From assembly GCF_003049525.1 (NCBI RefSeq), contig NZ_PYWL01000019.1, positions 1-55,051 of the forward strand: a stretch of 55,051 bases of DNA, in the 5' to 3' direction. The stretch is from Lysinibacillus fusiformis. GTDB lineage: Bacteria; Bacillota; Bacilli; Bacillales_A; Planococcaceae. This document shows positions 1 to 8,672 of this stretch, piece by piece. The stretch's first letter is position 1. Each line of letters starts with the position of its first letter. Below the pieces are notes generated by a model. That model saw only the letters and a list, made by a program, of their open reading frames with translations, was not told where the DNA came from and ran no database searches. The translations under genes were made by a program, and so were the position numbers.

Positions 1-69
1 TCGCTCGACTTGCATGTATTAGGCACGCCGCCAGCGTTCGTCCTGAGCCAGGATCAAACTCTCCATAAA
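1..69 (-). rRNA. rrs: 16S rRNA, 5' end only (partial)
   Basis: Read on the minus strand, this is the canonical start of bacterial 16S rRNA: GAGTTTGATCCTGGCTCAG, followed by the conserved GACGAACGCTGGCGGCG and a stretch ending near CATGCAAGTCGAGCGA. The gene runs off the left edge of the window. The mature 5' end is placed at about 69 by analogy with B. subtilis. In B. subtilis an rRNA operon also follows lysS, so the position is conserved. Confidence 0.97.
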
Positions 70-233
70 AGAAATTTGATTAGCTCAAATTGTTTTGCTG
101 GCATCAATTTTGATGTCCAAAATTTTGCTTCGTTCACTAGCTAAGCTAGCTACTAAAAACTTTATTGATTACGTTTTGCTTGTTCAGTTTTCAAGGTTCA
201 TTTAGTTGCTACGTTTTTGATAGCAACTCTTAA
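70..233 (-). other. 16S rRNA leader with processing and antitermination-like elements
   Basis: This is the transcribed leader between the proximal rrn promoter and 16S. It holds an 8-bp hairpin (arms 204-211 and 221-228) and the CTTGAAAACTGAACAAG segment near 180-195, which is typical of Bacillus rRNA leaders and resembles the boxA region. A short palindrome at 137-149 (CTAGC/GCTAG arms) may belong to the RNase III processing stalk. The roles are inferred from position and similarity. Confidence 0.6.
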
Positions 234-262
234 ATTATAATATACTCAGTTATCATTGTCAA
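234..262 (-). promoter_or_regulatory. Proximal rrn promoter (sigma-A)
   Basis: On the minus strand there is a perfect TTGACA (257-262), a 17-bp spacer and a perfect TATAAT (234-239). Consensus hexamers with 17-bp spacing directly upstream of a 16S leader indicate the main rRNA operon promoter. Confidence 0.92.
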
Positions 263-307
263 CAACTTTTTTCAAAAAGTTTTTCGTTTACAAGAGACAA
301 CTTTTAA

Positions 308-336
308 ATCTTACCACAACCACATTTCAGTGTCAA
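308..336 (-). promoter_or_regulatory. Distal rrn promoter (sigma-A)
   Basis: A second minus-strand promoter has TTGACA (331-336), a 17-bp spacer and TAAGAT (308-313), 74 bp upstream of the proximal one. Both -35 boxes sit in the same GTTGTTGACA context. Tandem promoters are usual for Bacillus rRNA operons. Confidence 0.85.
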
Positions 337-684
337 CAACTTTTTCGTTTGTTGAATTTTTATGATGGTGTTGTTCTTACGTCGTTTTAACGACAAGTAA
401 TAATTTATCATGTTCGTAATTACTTCGCAAGTATTTTTTTCATAGAAAATGATATTATTGAAAAAACATGCATTAGTAAGCTATTTTCTACACTTATGAG
501 AATGTAGATTTTATATCATTCTCTGTTCTAACTTAAATGATTTGTTTTACTATACATTGCTTTCTTTTAAAACTCAACAAATTAAAGACTAAAACATAGA
601 AGCAGGAGTTAAAAGCATCTGCTTCATTTTCTCCTGCTTACTCAACTAAAAAACCTCATCGTTTGTTATTCAAGCTTCGCGCTA
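337..684. other. AT-rich non-coding stretch upstream of the rrn promoters
   Basis: I see no convincing gene here. The only clear structure is a perfect 9-bp inverted repeat (AAGCAGGAG at 600-608, CTCCTGCTT at 631-639). It lies just downstream of the 685-966 ORF on the minus strand and is followed by a mildly T-rich run, so it may be that gene's weak terminator. The rest is AT-rich and may act as an UP-element-like flank of the rrn promoters. Confidence 0.5.
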
Positions 685-966
685 CTACTTTAAGCCATCA
701 TCTTGTGGATCAACTATATTTAAACACCACAGGAAATTATCCCACGCGGAATACCAGCCACTAAAAATTTCAGAAGAATCATCCCAGCGAACATCAAACT
801 TCTTATGTCCGTCTATCTCTACTAAATATAAAGTAAGATTCTCGTCTTTTTTGGCAACTACTAATTTCATTCCATGCTCAAGTTCTTCTTCTGTAAATGG
901 AACATCCGATACAGAACGTAATTGAGCCTGTTCAAATACTTGTTTGTTAATAATTTTGTAATTCAT
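685..966 (-). CDS. Hypothetical protein, 93 aa
   Basis: I do not recognise this small gene. The predicted protein is soluble and acidic, with no signal peptide or membrane segment. Its C-terminal third is rich in tryptophan and aspartate (motifs VRWDDSS and GWYSAWDNFLWCL). It begins at ATG, preceded by a G-rich run (TTGGGGGC) at plausible Shine-Dalgarno distance. It stands alone between the lysS terminator and the rRNA operon, with a possible terminator at 600-639. No counterpart lies at this site in B. subtilis. Coding status is supported by the RBS, frame length and isolated position, but not by recognisable homology. Confidence 0.6.
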   Translation of the reverse strand: MNYKIINKQVFEQAQLRSVSDVPFTEEELEHGMKLVVAKKDENLTLYLVEIDGHKKFDVRWDDSSEIFSGWYSAWDNFLWCLNIVDPQDDGLK

Positions 967-1082
967 TATATGCCCCCAATAAAAATACTTCTTTTTTATC
1001 TACTGTCGTTTATAAAAACATAGAACTATAAAAGTATAACCTAAATATAATCCACGTTTAAACAACTTAATTTTTTTAATAC

Positions 1083-1124
1083 AAAAAAGAGGAGAATTGC
1101 CTTATCCAGCAAATTCTCCTCTTC
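1083..1124 (-). terminator. Rho-independent terminator of lysS
   Basis: The minus strand reads AAGAGGAGAATT, a short loop, then AATTCTCCTCTT running into TTTTTT. The near-perfect stem and U-tract lie just after the lysS stop codon. Confidence 0.9.
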
Positions 1125-1162
1125 ATTCTATTCTTATCTTACTGTTAGAAAAGATGCTACGA

Positions 1163-2656
1163 CTATTTAGTAATATGACGCATTGTCGGGAATAATAATA
1201 CATCACGAATGGAAGGTGAGTTTGTTAATAGCATGATTAATCGGTCAATACCAATGCCTAGTCCACCTGTTGGAGGCATACCATATTCCAAAGCTTCAAT
1301 GAAATCATTGTCCATTTCATGTGCCTCATCATTACCAGCTGCTTTCTCTGCTAATTGTGCTTCAAAGCGCTGACGTTGATCGATTGGGTCATTTAATTCT
1401 GTGAAGGCATTTGCATGCTCACGACGAACAATAAATAGCTCAAAGCGATCTGTGAAACGCTCGTCCTCTGGATTTTTCTTTGCAAGAGGCGAGATTTCCA
1501 CTGGGTGCCCATATACAAATGTAGGTTGTACAAGTGTTTCTTCTATTTTTTGCTCAAAGAATTCATTAATAATATGACCTACTTCATGAACATCTTTCAC
1601 TTCTACTCCATGTTCTTTAGCAAGAGCCTGAGCTTGCTCTTTTGTCATCGGCTGCCAGAAGTCTACACCAGTTGCTTCTTTTACGGCATCAACCATGTGA
1701 ACTCGTCTCCAGCCCACTGCAAGGTTAATTTCATCTTCTCCATATTGAACTGTAGTCGTTCCAAGAACTTCTTGAGCAACGTGTGCTATAAGGTTTTCAG
1801 TAAGAGACATGATATCTTGATAGTCAGCGTATGCTTCATAGAGCTCAATCATTGTAAATTCAGGGTTATGTCGTGTCGAGATCCCTTCGTTTCGGAATAC
1901 ACGTCCAATCTCATAAACCTTTTCTAAACCACCCACAATTAAGCGTTTTAAATGCAGTTCGATTGCGATTCGCATATATAATTCCATATCAAGTGCATTA
2001 TGATGAGTAATAAATGGACGAGCAGCCGCACCACCAGCAATTGTATGAAGCATTGGTGTTTCTACTTCTAAATATCCAGAGTTATCAAGATAGTTGCGGA
2101 TAGCACGGATAATTTTAGAACGTGCTATAAATGTTAATTTGCTTTCTTCATTCGTCATAAGATCTAAGTAGCGTTGACGATAACGTTGCTCAACATCCTG
2201 TAAACCATGGAACTTCTCTGGCATAGGACGTAGCGCCTTTGTAAGGAATGTGAATTCCTCTGCCTTTACTGAGAGCTCGCCAACCTGTGTGCGGAATACA
2301 TTCCCTCGGATACCTACGATATCTCCCAAATCAGCTTGTTTAAATAATTCATACGCTTCTTCACCTACATGGTCTTGACGAACGTAGATTTGAATTTGGC
2401 CACCCAAATCTTGAATATGTGCAAAGCCAGCTTTTCCTTTACCGCGCTTCGTCATTATACGACCCGCAATAATAACCTCTTGCAGATTTTCTTCTAGTTG
2501 CTCTTTTGTTTGATCTGCAAATTGTTCCTTTACTTCTGTTGACAAATGCGTACGTTCAAAACGGCTACCAAATGGATCTTGTCCGTTCTCTAATATAGTC
2601 GTCATTTTTTGGCGTCTCACCAAAAGCTGGTCATTTAATTCTTCTATGTTTGACAC
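1163..2656 (-). CDS. lysS: Lysyl-tRNA synthetase, class II
   Basis: LysRS charges tRNA-Lys with lysine in the cytoplasm. The protein (497 aa) follows B. subtilis LysS almost throughout. It has an N-terminal OB-fold anticodon-binding domain (about residues 55-150, including TKRGKGKAGFAH), then the class II catalytic core with motif 2 (VFRNEGISTRHNPEFTMIE) and motif 3 near the C-terminus (GGLGIGIDRL). The open frame extends three codons further up to another GTG. That start would leave no spacing after the AAGGAG sequence, so the GTG at 2656 giving MSNIEELNDQ is preferred. The gene is transcribed alone between the dus terminator and its own terminator at 1083-1124, and precedes an rRNA operon as in B. 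subtilis. Confidence 0.97.
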   Translation of the reverse strand: MSNIEELNDQLLVRRQKMTTILENGQDPFGSRFERTHLSTEVKEQFADQTKEQLEENLQEVIIAGRIMTKRGKGKAGFAHIQDLGGQIQIYVRQDHVGEEAYELFKQADLGDIVGIRGNVFRTQVGELSVKAEEFTFLTKALRPMPEKFHGLQDVEQRYRQRYLDLMTNEESKLTFIARSKIIRAIRNYLDNSGYLEVETPMLHTIAGGAAARPFITHHNALDMELYMRIAIELHLKRLIVGGLEKVYEIGRVFRNEGISTRHNPEFTMIELYEAYADYQDIMSLTENLIAHVAQEVLGTTTVQYGEDEINLAVGWRRVHMVDAVKEATGVDFWQPMTKEQAQALAKEHGVEVKDVHEVGHIINEFFEQKIEETLVQPTFVYGHPVEISPLAKKNPEDERFTDRFELFIVRREHANAFTELNDPIDQRQRFEAQLAEKAAGNDEAHEMDNDFIEALEYGMPPTGGLGIGIDRLIMLLTNSPSIRDVLLFPTMRHITK

Positions 2657-2793
2657 TTGTTTCACTCCTTAAATAAATAGCGTTTACGTCCATAATATTT
2701 CTATTGTACACAATTTTAATGCTGTAATCATCTGTTTCAGTTTATTTTCAATACAAGATAAGATAATTAATAATTCTAAAAATTAAAGCGCGC

Positions 2794-2827
2794 AAAAAAA
2801 GCGTCTCTGTCAAAACTTGAGACGCTC
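2794..2827 (-). terminator. Terminator downstream of dus
   Basis: The minus strand carries the arms GCGTCTC and GAGACGC with an 11-nt loop, followed by TTTTTTT. It separates the folate/dus operon from lysS. Confidence 0.88.
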
Positions 2828-2841
2828 ACGGTATCTTTATC

Positions 2842-3882
2842 TTAAATAATTAATTCTTTTGCTTCAGGGATCATGAGATTGGACTCGGATTCTGCATACT
2901 CTTGAACAAGGCCATTTAATAACGCGCGAAGCTCTGCTGCCGTTTCTGTTTGGTTAATAGCGTTACGTGCTTTACCATTACCTCTAATTCCCTTCAAATA
3001 CCAAGATGCATGCTTACGCATTTCACGAACTGCTATACCTTCTCCTTTTAATTGGAGCAGACGTTCAAAGTGAAGTAGACAGACGTCCATTTTTTCACGT
3101 ACACTCGGTTCTTCCTTTAATTCACCAGTTTCTAGGTATTGAACTGTACGATAAATCATCCATGGGTTACCCAAAGCGGCACGACCAATCATCACTGCAT
3201 CTACACCTGTAGTTTCTAGCATACGTTTAGCGTCCTGCGGCGTTTCTACATCACCATTACCAAGAACAGGGATTTTCACATTTTCCTTTACCTGACGAAT
3301 GATATCCCAATTCGCCTTCCCTTCGTACATTTGTACACGTGTACGACCATGAACCGCTACCGCTGACGCACCAGCACGTTCAACAGCCTGGGCATTTTCA
3401 ATAGCGAAGATATGCTCATCATCCCAACCAATTCGCATTTTTACGCTAATAGGCTTTTTCACTGCATCCACCACAGCGGCTACCATTTCATACACTTTAT
3501 TAGGATCTAAAAGCAAGCGAGCTCCCGCTTCACATTTAATGATTTTATTAACAGGGCACCCCATATTGATATCTATAATATCAGCGGATGTATTTTGATC
3601 TACATACTTAGCGGCCTCTACTAATGTTTCTTTATCTCCACCAAAAATTTGTAGTGACAGAGGATTTTCACGTTCATCGATATAAAGCATACCTAATGTT
3701 TTTTCGTTTTTTTGAACAATGCCCTTATCACTAATCATTTCAGCATATACAAGCCCTGCTCCGAACTCCTTAACGGTTAATCGGAAAGCAGAATTACAAA
3801 TCCCTGCCATTGGAGCTAATACAACACGGTTGTCCATGACAATATCGCCAATTTGAAAGGGCTTCTCTGTTGTTTGACTCAA
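2842..3882 (-). CDS. dus: tRNA-dihydrouridine synthase (DusB family)
   Basis: Dus enzymes use FMN and NADPH to reduce uridines in tRNA D-loops. This 346-aa protein is a TIM barrel with the family start LAPMAGICN (about residue 22), the catalytic cysteine in NMGCPVNK (C109), the RIGWDD segment and the GRAALGNPW phosphate-binding stretch. It starts at TTG, preceded by AGGAGGAA at good spacing. It is the last gene of the folate operon, as yacF (dus) is in B. subtilis, except that the small regulator yazB found between folK and dus there is missing. The 67-bp gap after folK has no obvious terminator, so cotranscription is likely. Confidence 0.95.
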   Translation of the reverse strand: MSQTTEKPFQIGDIVMDNRVVLAPMAGICNSAFRLTVKEFGAGLVYAEMISDKGIVQKNEKTLGMLYIDERENPLSLQIFGGDKETLVEAAKYVDQNTSADIIDINMGCPVNKIIKCEAGARLLLDPNKVYEMVAAVVDAVKKPISVKMRIGWDDEHIFAIENAQAVERAGASAVAVHGRTRVQMYEGKANWDIIRQVKENVKIPVLGNGDVETPQDAKRMLETTGVDAVMIGRAALGNPWMIYRTVQYLETGELKEEPSVREKMDVCLLHFERLLQLKGEGIAVREMRKHASWYLKGIRGNGKARNAINQTETAAELRALLNGLVQEYAESESNLMIPEAKELII

Positions 3883-3949
3883 CGTTGTCTTCCTCCTATA
3901 TAGGCATGTACCTATTTATCCTTAATTTAAAATTATATAAAGCGCCTAC

Positions 3950-4462
3950 CTAACTCACTATAAGAGGTTCGTTAGTTGGCTGCCACAAGTTTATACCTTC
4001 ACGCTCACAGTCCATCTGTTGCAATAAATGATGTGCTTGTTGTAGCTGATCTCCGAAAGGTGCTGGAGTAATCTCTACCAGTGGCACTAAGACGAAAGCT
4101 CGCTCATACATTCTTGGATGAGGAACAAGTAGGTTCTCTGTTTCAATATTTTCTTGATTGTAAAGTAAAATGTCAAGGTCGATGATTCGTGGACCCCAAC
4201 GAAATTCTCGCACACGCCCTAACTCTTGCTCAATCGATTGGCAAATCTTCAGCATTTCAGTAGATGATGCATCGGTTTTGAGATGAACAGCAATATTCAA
4301 AAAGTCTGCCTGATCTGTATAGCCTACAGCTGCCGTTTCATAAACAGATGAAACACGAACAACCTCAATGTTCTCCTTCTCTCTTAAAAGAGCAACAGCT
4401 TGTTGAAGGTTTTCATATCTCTCACCCATATTTGTTCCTATTGATAAATAGACATCCTTCAT
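3950..4462 (-). CDS. folK: 6-hydroxymethyl-7,8-dihydropterin pyrophosphokinase
   Basis: FolK transfers pyrophosphate from ATP to 6-hydroxymethyl-dihydropterin, the step that makes the pterin substrate of dihydropteroate synthase. The 170-aa protein shows the family start YLSIGTNMGER, the central EFRWGPRIIDLDILLY signature with its metal-binding aspartates, and the VPHPRMYERAFVL stretch. Its ATG overlaps the folB stop codon by one base (TAATG), so the two are translationally coupled. Length and order match B. subtilis folK. Confidence 0.96.
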   Translation of the reverse strand: MKDVYLSIGTNMGERYENLQQAVALLREKENIEVVRVSSVYETAAVGYTDQADFLNIAVHLKTDASSTEMLKICQSIEQELGRVREFRWGPRIIDLDILLYNQENIETENLLVPHPRMYERAFVLVPLVEITPAPFGDQLQQAHHLLQQMDCEREGINLWQPTNEPLIVS

Positions 4463-4827
4463 TAAAAATCACCTCTCGTTACCTCAACAGACACTTCTTT
4501 GTAATAGCCGTGGATTGGTGGGTCTGGCTTGATCAGCTCTACACGAACGCCCTTTATTTTTTCAGGGTATGTTGTTAAAATCACGTTTGCCATTTTCACA
4601 ACAAGTGCCTCAATAAGCTTAAAAGGTTCTCCTTCTACAATATCACGACACAAAGCATAGACCTCTGCATAATTTACCGTATAAGCGAGGTCATCCGTTT
4701 CTCCAGCCTTTGTCATATCTACAGCCAGCGAAACATTTGCTCGAAAACGTTGACCAAGAGTTGTTTCTGCCGCTAATACACCGTGGTAACCATAAAACTG
4801 CATATCTTTTAAATGAATATAATCCAT
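4462..4827 (-). CDS. folB: Dihydroneopterin aldolase
   Basis: FolB cleaves dihydroneopterin to 6-hydroxymethyl-dihydropterin and glycolaldehyde in the folate pathway. The 121-aa protein has the family layout, with FYGYHGVLAAE near the start (E21) and the active-site lysine in ELIKPDPPIHG (K100). It overlaps folP by one base upstream and folK by one base downstream (TAATG both times), which makes a tightly coupled folP-folB-folK unit. The ATG follows GGAGGC at suitable distance. Confidence 0.96.
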   Translation of the reverse strand: MDYIHLKDMQFYGYHGVLAAETTLGQRFRANVSLAVDMTKAGETDDLAYTVNYAEVYALCRDIVEGEPFKLIEALVVKMANVILTTYPEKIKGVRVELIKPDPPIHGYYKEVSVEVTRGDF

Positions 4828-5681
4828 TATGCCTCCTCCTTATACAGTCGTTTCCCTACTAGTACATCAGCCATATGCGCTGCACGTGCCATTTCCTTTA
4901 CATCATGAACGCGTATCATATTACAGCCCTTTTCAATTCCATAAACTACCGTTGCTCCCGTACCTTCAAGACGTTCATTAACTGGTAGCTTCAAGACATT
5001 GCCGATCATGGATTTACGTGATGTTGCTAAAAGCACAGGATAGCCCATCTCCACTAAATCCTTTAAGTGTTGCATCATGGCTATATTCTGCTCAGTGTTT
5101 TTAGCAAAGCCGATACCAGGATCTAGGATAATATGATGATCAGGAACCCCCGCTTGATGTACGATAGCAATACTTTCATCTAAATCCGCTTTCGCCGTTG
5201 ACCAAAAATCAACACCATAATCCATATTTTCACGATTGTGCATTAAAATTATTGGAACATGTAAATCAGCTGCAACCTGTGCAATTTCCGGTTCAGCTTT
5301 TGCTCCCCAAATATCATTTATCACATGCGCCCCCGCCTCAATGGCAGCTCGCGCTACGTTTGCTTTATACGTATCAACCGAAATAATGGCATCTACTTCT
5401 TTCAATAATGCTTGTATAACAGGTACAATACGTGTAATTTCATCTTCATCTGAAATACGCTCATAACCAGGACGTGTAGACTCTCCGCCTACATCAATAA
5501 TTTTAGCACCATCCGCTACCATTTTTTTCGCTTGAGCTACCGCAGCTTCGACACTGTTGAACTTTCCTCCATCAGAGAAGGAGTCTGGTGTAACATTTAA
5601 AATACCCATTACAAACGTTTCTTTTGTAAAGTCTAATGTAATACCATTAATGGTTAATGGTTTTATATATTTATCTAGCAT
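4827..5681 (-). CDS. folP: Dihydropteroate synthase
   Basis: DHPS condenses p-aminobenzoate with the FolK product and is the sulfonamide target (called sul in B. subtilis). From the chosen ATG the protein has 284 aa. The pterin-binding motifs are visible: GILNVTPDSFSDGG (residues 26-39), GGESTRPG (65-72), and later DPGIGFAK and ATSRKS. The open frame extends 16 codons upstream to overlap pabC, but GAGGGAG lies at correct spacing only for the ATG at 5681. The PABA genes pabB, pabA and pabC sit immediately upstream, so the operon makes both substrates of this enzyme. Confidence 0.96.
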   Translation of the reverse strand: MLDKYIKPLTINGITLDFTKETFVMGILNVTPDSFSDGGKFNSVEAAVAQAKKMVADGAKIIDVGGESTRPGYERISDEDEITRIVPVIQALLKEVDAIISVDTYKANVARAAIEAGAHVINDIWGAKAEPEIAQVAADLHVPIILMHNRENMDYGVDFWSTAKADLDESIAIVHQAGVPDHHIILDPGIGFAKNTEQNIAMMQHLKDLVEMGYPVLLATSRKSMIGNVLKLPVNERLEGTGATVVYGIEKGCNMIRVHDVKEMARAAHMADVLVGKRLYKEEA

Positions 5682-5694
5682 ACAAACGCTCCCT

Positions 5695-6534
5695 CTATCG
5701 TTGCTCCACTTCTTGAGCAAATGCATCATGTAAACACGAATAAACAGGTCCTTTATTACCTAATAATTGCTGGTTCTCTATATGAATGATCGGTACAAGC
5801 TCCTGCACGGAATTGGTAATAAAGCATTCCGTACTTTGTTGTAAGTCTTCCTTCATATAAAAGCCTTCTCTTACTTCAATACCAAGAGCATCGGCTTTTT
5901 TTATAACCCAAGCTCGAACAATGCCAGGTAGTATGCCTGTTTCCAAAGAAGGCGTATATAGTATATCATTTTTTACCCAAAAAACATTTGAGGTTACACC
6001 TTCTGCAACGTAGCCGGCTTCCGTTAAAAAGAAACCTTCTTGCTGTGCCAAAGACGGCAGCTCGAAACGGCCAAGCACATTGTTGCCATAATGATGTGAT
6101 TTGACGCGCACCCCTTGTTCAGGCGAATTACGTGGTGTAGTAAGCCACTGAGCTGTCTTTTCAGTTCCACGAGGTGTATCCAGTAATTCTTTACGAAAGA
6201 TAATGACATTGGGTTGCATGTATTCTGTTGGCTGCAAACCAATATTATGTTCACCTGCTGAAACATTAAGACGGAAATAGCCATCCTGACCACCAGCTTG
6301 CTGATTTAATTGTTGCACAACTTCAAATAAAACACTTTCAGGATAGGTTAAATGAATGCGATATTGTGATAAAGCCTGCTGTAATCTTTTCATATGTGCA
6401 TCCCATTCAAATATCTGCCCTTCATATGTTCGGAACGTTTCAAAGAAGCCCAAACCATATAAAAAACCATGGTCAAAAGGGGAAATTCGCAAATCCTCGG
6501 CTGCCATATAGCTTCCATTCATCCAGCACTGCAT
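5695..6534 (-). CDS. pabC: 4-amino-4-deoxychorismate lyase
   Basis: PabC releases pyruvate from aminodeoxychorismate to give p-aminobenzoate. The 279-aa protein belongs to the PLP fold-type IV (branched-chain aminotransferase-like) family. It shows the DHGFLYGLGFFETFR segment near residue 21, the lysine of VKSHHYGNN (K145) that should bind PLP, and the EGVTSNVFW stretch. Its ATG directly follows the pabA stop codon (TAGATG), with AAGGAG inside the end of pabA. D-amino-acid aminotransferase relatives are the main alternative, but the operon context favours PabC. Confidence 0.93.
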   Translation of the reverse strand: MQCWMNGSYMAAEDLRISPFDHGFLYGLGFFETFRTYEGQIFEWDAHMKRLQQALSQYRIHLTYPESVLFEVVQQLNQQAGGQDGYFRLNVSAGEHNIGLQPTEYMQPNVIIFRKELLDTPRGTEKTAQWLTTPRNSPEQGVRVKSHHYGNNVLGRFELPSLAQQEGFFLTEAGYVAEGVTSNVFWVKNDILYTPSLETGILPGIVRAWVIKKADALGIEVREGFYMKEDLQQSTECFITNSVQELVPIIHIENQQLLGNKGPVYSCLHDAFAQEVEQR

Positions 6535-7116
6535 CTATTTAACTCCTTCTACGTACATTTCTATAAATTGACGAAGGAGTTGTTTACCTTGCTCAGTCAT
6601 AATAGATTCTGGGTGATATTGTACACCCTCTATTGGATACTCCTTGTGACGAAGCCCCATAATTTCTCCCTCTTCTGTCCAAGCGGTTACTTCTAGACAA
6701 GTCGGTAGTGTCTCTTTTTCTACAATGAGAGAATGATAGCGAGTAGCTTGAAATGGGTTTGGCATAGCTCTATGTAAACCAACTTCAGCATGTAATACAG
6801 GGGATATCTTCCCATGCATAAGGCGCTCAGCCCGTATTACCTGACCACCGAACACTTGCGCAATAGCCTGATGTCCAAGACAAACACCTAAAATTGGAAT
6901 ATTTCCCGCGAAATATCGGATAATATTCAGACTTTCACCCGCTTCATTTGGACTACACGGCCCCGGTGAAATAACTATCATATCTGGTGCAAGTTGCTCT
7001 ATGTCCTCTATTGTTAATACATCATTTCGTTTTACTATTACTTCATGACCAAACTCACCCAAATATTGTACGATGTTATAAATAAATGAATCATAGTTAT
7101 CGATCATTAAAATCAT
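6535..7116 (-). CDS. pabA: Aminodeoxychorismate/anthranilate synthase glutaminase subunit
   Basis: This amidotransferase hydrolyses glutamine and passes ammonia to PabB. In bacilli the same subunit often also serves TrpE. The 193-aa protein has the class I glutaminase triad: C79 in GVCLGHQ, with H168 and E170 in YHPES. It also has the N-terminal IDNYDSF motif. The longest frame begins 12 codons earlier, inside pabB, but GGAGGGG precedes the ATG at 7116. That ATG overlaps the pabB stop as ATGA, which is ideal for coupled synthesis of the two subunits. Confidence 0.96.
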   Translation of the reverse strand: MILMIDNYDSFIYNIVQYLGEFGHEVIVKRNDVLTIEDIEQLAPDMIVISPGPCSPNEAGESLNIIRYFAGNIPILGVCLGHQAIAQVFGGQVIRAERLMHGKISPVLHAEVGLHRAMPNPFQATRYHSLIVEKETLPTCLEVTAWTEEGEIMGLRHKEYPIEGVQYHPESIMTEQGKQLLRQFIEMYVEGVK

Positions 7117-8522
7117 TTTGCTCGCCCCTCCGCCATGGCCTTTGCCTGCCACATGGCCTTCGCCTTATTTAAAGATTCCTGATATTCTCTTTCTGGAACA
7201 GAATCAATGACAATACCTGCTCCTGCCTGAATATGCGCGATCCCATCTTTTATAAATGCTGTACGAATCACAATATTAAACTCCATGTCCCCAGTATAGC
7301 CGAGCCAGCCAATAGAACCCGTGTATAAGCCACGTCTTACAGGCTCTAATTCTTCGATAATCTCCATTGTTCGTATCTTTGGTGCACCAGTAATAGTACC
7401 GCCTGGGAACATTGCACGGATAACATCAGCGTTTGTTTTGCCTTCCGCTATTTCTCCCCGAACATTAGATACAATGTGCATAACATGCGAATAGCGTTCA
7501 ATGACCATGAACTCATCTACTTCTACTGTTCCATAGGTTGATACTCGCCCTAAATCATTACGCTCTAAATCTACTAACATCACATGCTCTGCGCGTTCTT
7601 TATCATTGTCAATTAATTCTTGAGCTAATGCTAAATCTTCCTCTTCAGATTTCCCTCTTGGACGCGTTCCCGCAATGGGTCTTGTTGATAATTCTTGACC
7701 CTGGCGTTTAACTAAAAGCTCAGGTGATCCAGAAACAACCGCAAAATCAGGGGCTTCCATATAAGCCATGTAAGGTGACGGATTAAAGGCTCTTAATGCC
7801 TCATATACATCCATCGCTGTCGTATTTAAGTTTTTAGATTGACGAACTGATAAATTCACCTGAAACACATCACCTTGTGCGATATAGGTTTGAATTTTCT
7901 GCACCGCCGCCTCAAAGTCAGTCCCTGCGAATGACACAAGCAATTCACTCTCGTCATTGACTACTTCTATAGCATTGGTCTTTTCAAATTTACGCGTAGC
8001 AAGTCCATCACGGGCTGCAACTTGCCAATTAGTAGCCCATTCTTCTAAGTCAACAACACAATCTTCTAGCTTCATTAACGTGACCGTATTGTGTTTCACA
8101 TCATGTACTGCCCAGCTATCAAACAAATAAAAATAAATATCTGGTATTTGTAGATCGTCATTAGCTGTATTAGGAAGCACTTCAATATTGCGCGCATAAT
8201 CATATGTTACAAATCCAATAGCTCCCCCCTGAAAAACTGGAAGTTCCGCATTATGGGGAACCTGGTATTCCGCCACGAGTTCTTCCAACAATGCAAGAGA
8301 TTCACCTGGTAAAACTTCGCTTCTGCCATTTCTCCAATTTACTAAAAGTCCGTCCTCTACCGATTGTGCGGTTGCTAATGGATTCCAAGCAGCTATTGTA
8401 AAATGACCACCACGTCCACTTTCTAAAAAGACATGCGAATCTTGTGTCTCAGTTTGCTTTTTATAACTATAAAAAAATGAATCTGCATCCATCTCTACTG
8501 TTTTCGTCAAAATTGTCTTCAA
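7113..8522 (-). CDS. pabB: Aminodeoxychorismate synthase, component I
   Basis: PabB converts chorismate plus ammonia to 4-amino-4-deoxychorismate. The 469-aa protein has the chorismate-binding fold in its C-terminal half, with GDVFQVNLS, NPSPYMAY, the HVMLVDLERNDLGRV helix, FPGGTITGAPK and the GAGIVIDS motif. The active-site segment reads RPIAGT, as in B. subtilis PabB, rather than the PIKGT of E. coli PabB, so motif alone would not separate it from TrpE. The assignment rests on overall similarity and on the pabA-pabC-folP context. It starts at TTG after GGGGAAAG. It is the first gene of the folate operon. Confidence 0.94.
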   Translation of the reverse strand: MKTILTKTVEMDADSFFYSYKKQTETQDSHVFLESGRGGHFTIAAWNPLATAQSVEDGLLVNWRNGRSEVLPGESLALLEELVAEYQVPHNAELPVFQGGAIGFVTYDYARNIEVLPNTANDDLQIPDIYFYLFDSWAVHDVKHNTVTLMKLEDCVVDLEEWATNWQVAARDGLATRKFEKTNAIEVVNDESELLVSFAGTDFEAAVQKIQTYIAQGDVFQVNLSVRQSKNLNTTAMDVYEALRAFNPSPYMAYMEAPDFAVVSGSPELLVKRQGQELSTRPIAGTRPRGKSEEEDLALAQELIDNDKERAEHVMLVDLERNDLGRVSTYGTVEVDEFMVIERYSHVMHIVSNVRGEIAEGKTNADVIRAMFPGGTITGAPKIRTMEIIEELEPVRRGLYTGSIGWLGYTGDMEFNIVIRTAFIKDGIAHIQAGAGIVIDSVPEREYQESLNKAKAMWQAKAMAEGRAK

Positions 8523-8625
8523 GTTAGCTTTCCCCTTTTAAATCATTTGATGTGATTCCATCTTAACGTGAATATTACATAGATGCGAATATTTTTATAA
8601 GGCTCTATGAAATTCTAAGCGCACT

Positions 8626-8658
8626 AAAAAAGACTCCTTATCAGGAAGGAGTCTTTTT
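8626..8658 (-). terminator. Terminator downstream of cysK
   Basis: A perfect stem (AAAAGACTCCTT paired with AAGGAGTCTTTT) with a short loop lies after the cysK stop and is followed by Ts on the minus strand. It is nearly symmetrical and could work in both directions. Confidence 0.92.
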
Positions 8659-8672
8659 TCTATTAACTTAAA

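Noticed and set aside
1505..1927. 140-codon plus-strand frame opposite lysS
   Set aside because: It is a shadow of the well-supported lysS coding strand, cysteine- and phenylalanine-rich, without an RBS.
7113..8522. Anthranilate synthase TrpE instead of PabB
   Set aside because: The RPIAGT motif is compatible with both, but overall similarity to B. subtilis PabB and the pabA-pabC-folP context favour PabB.
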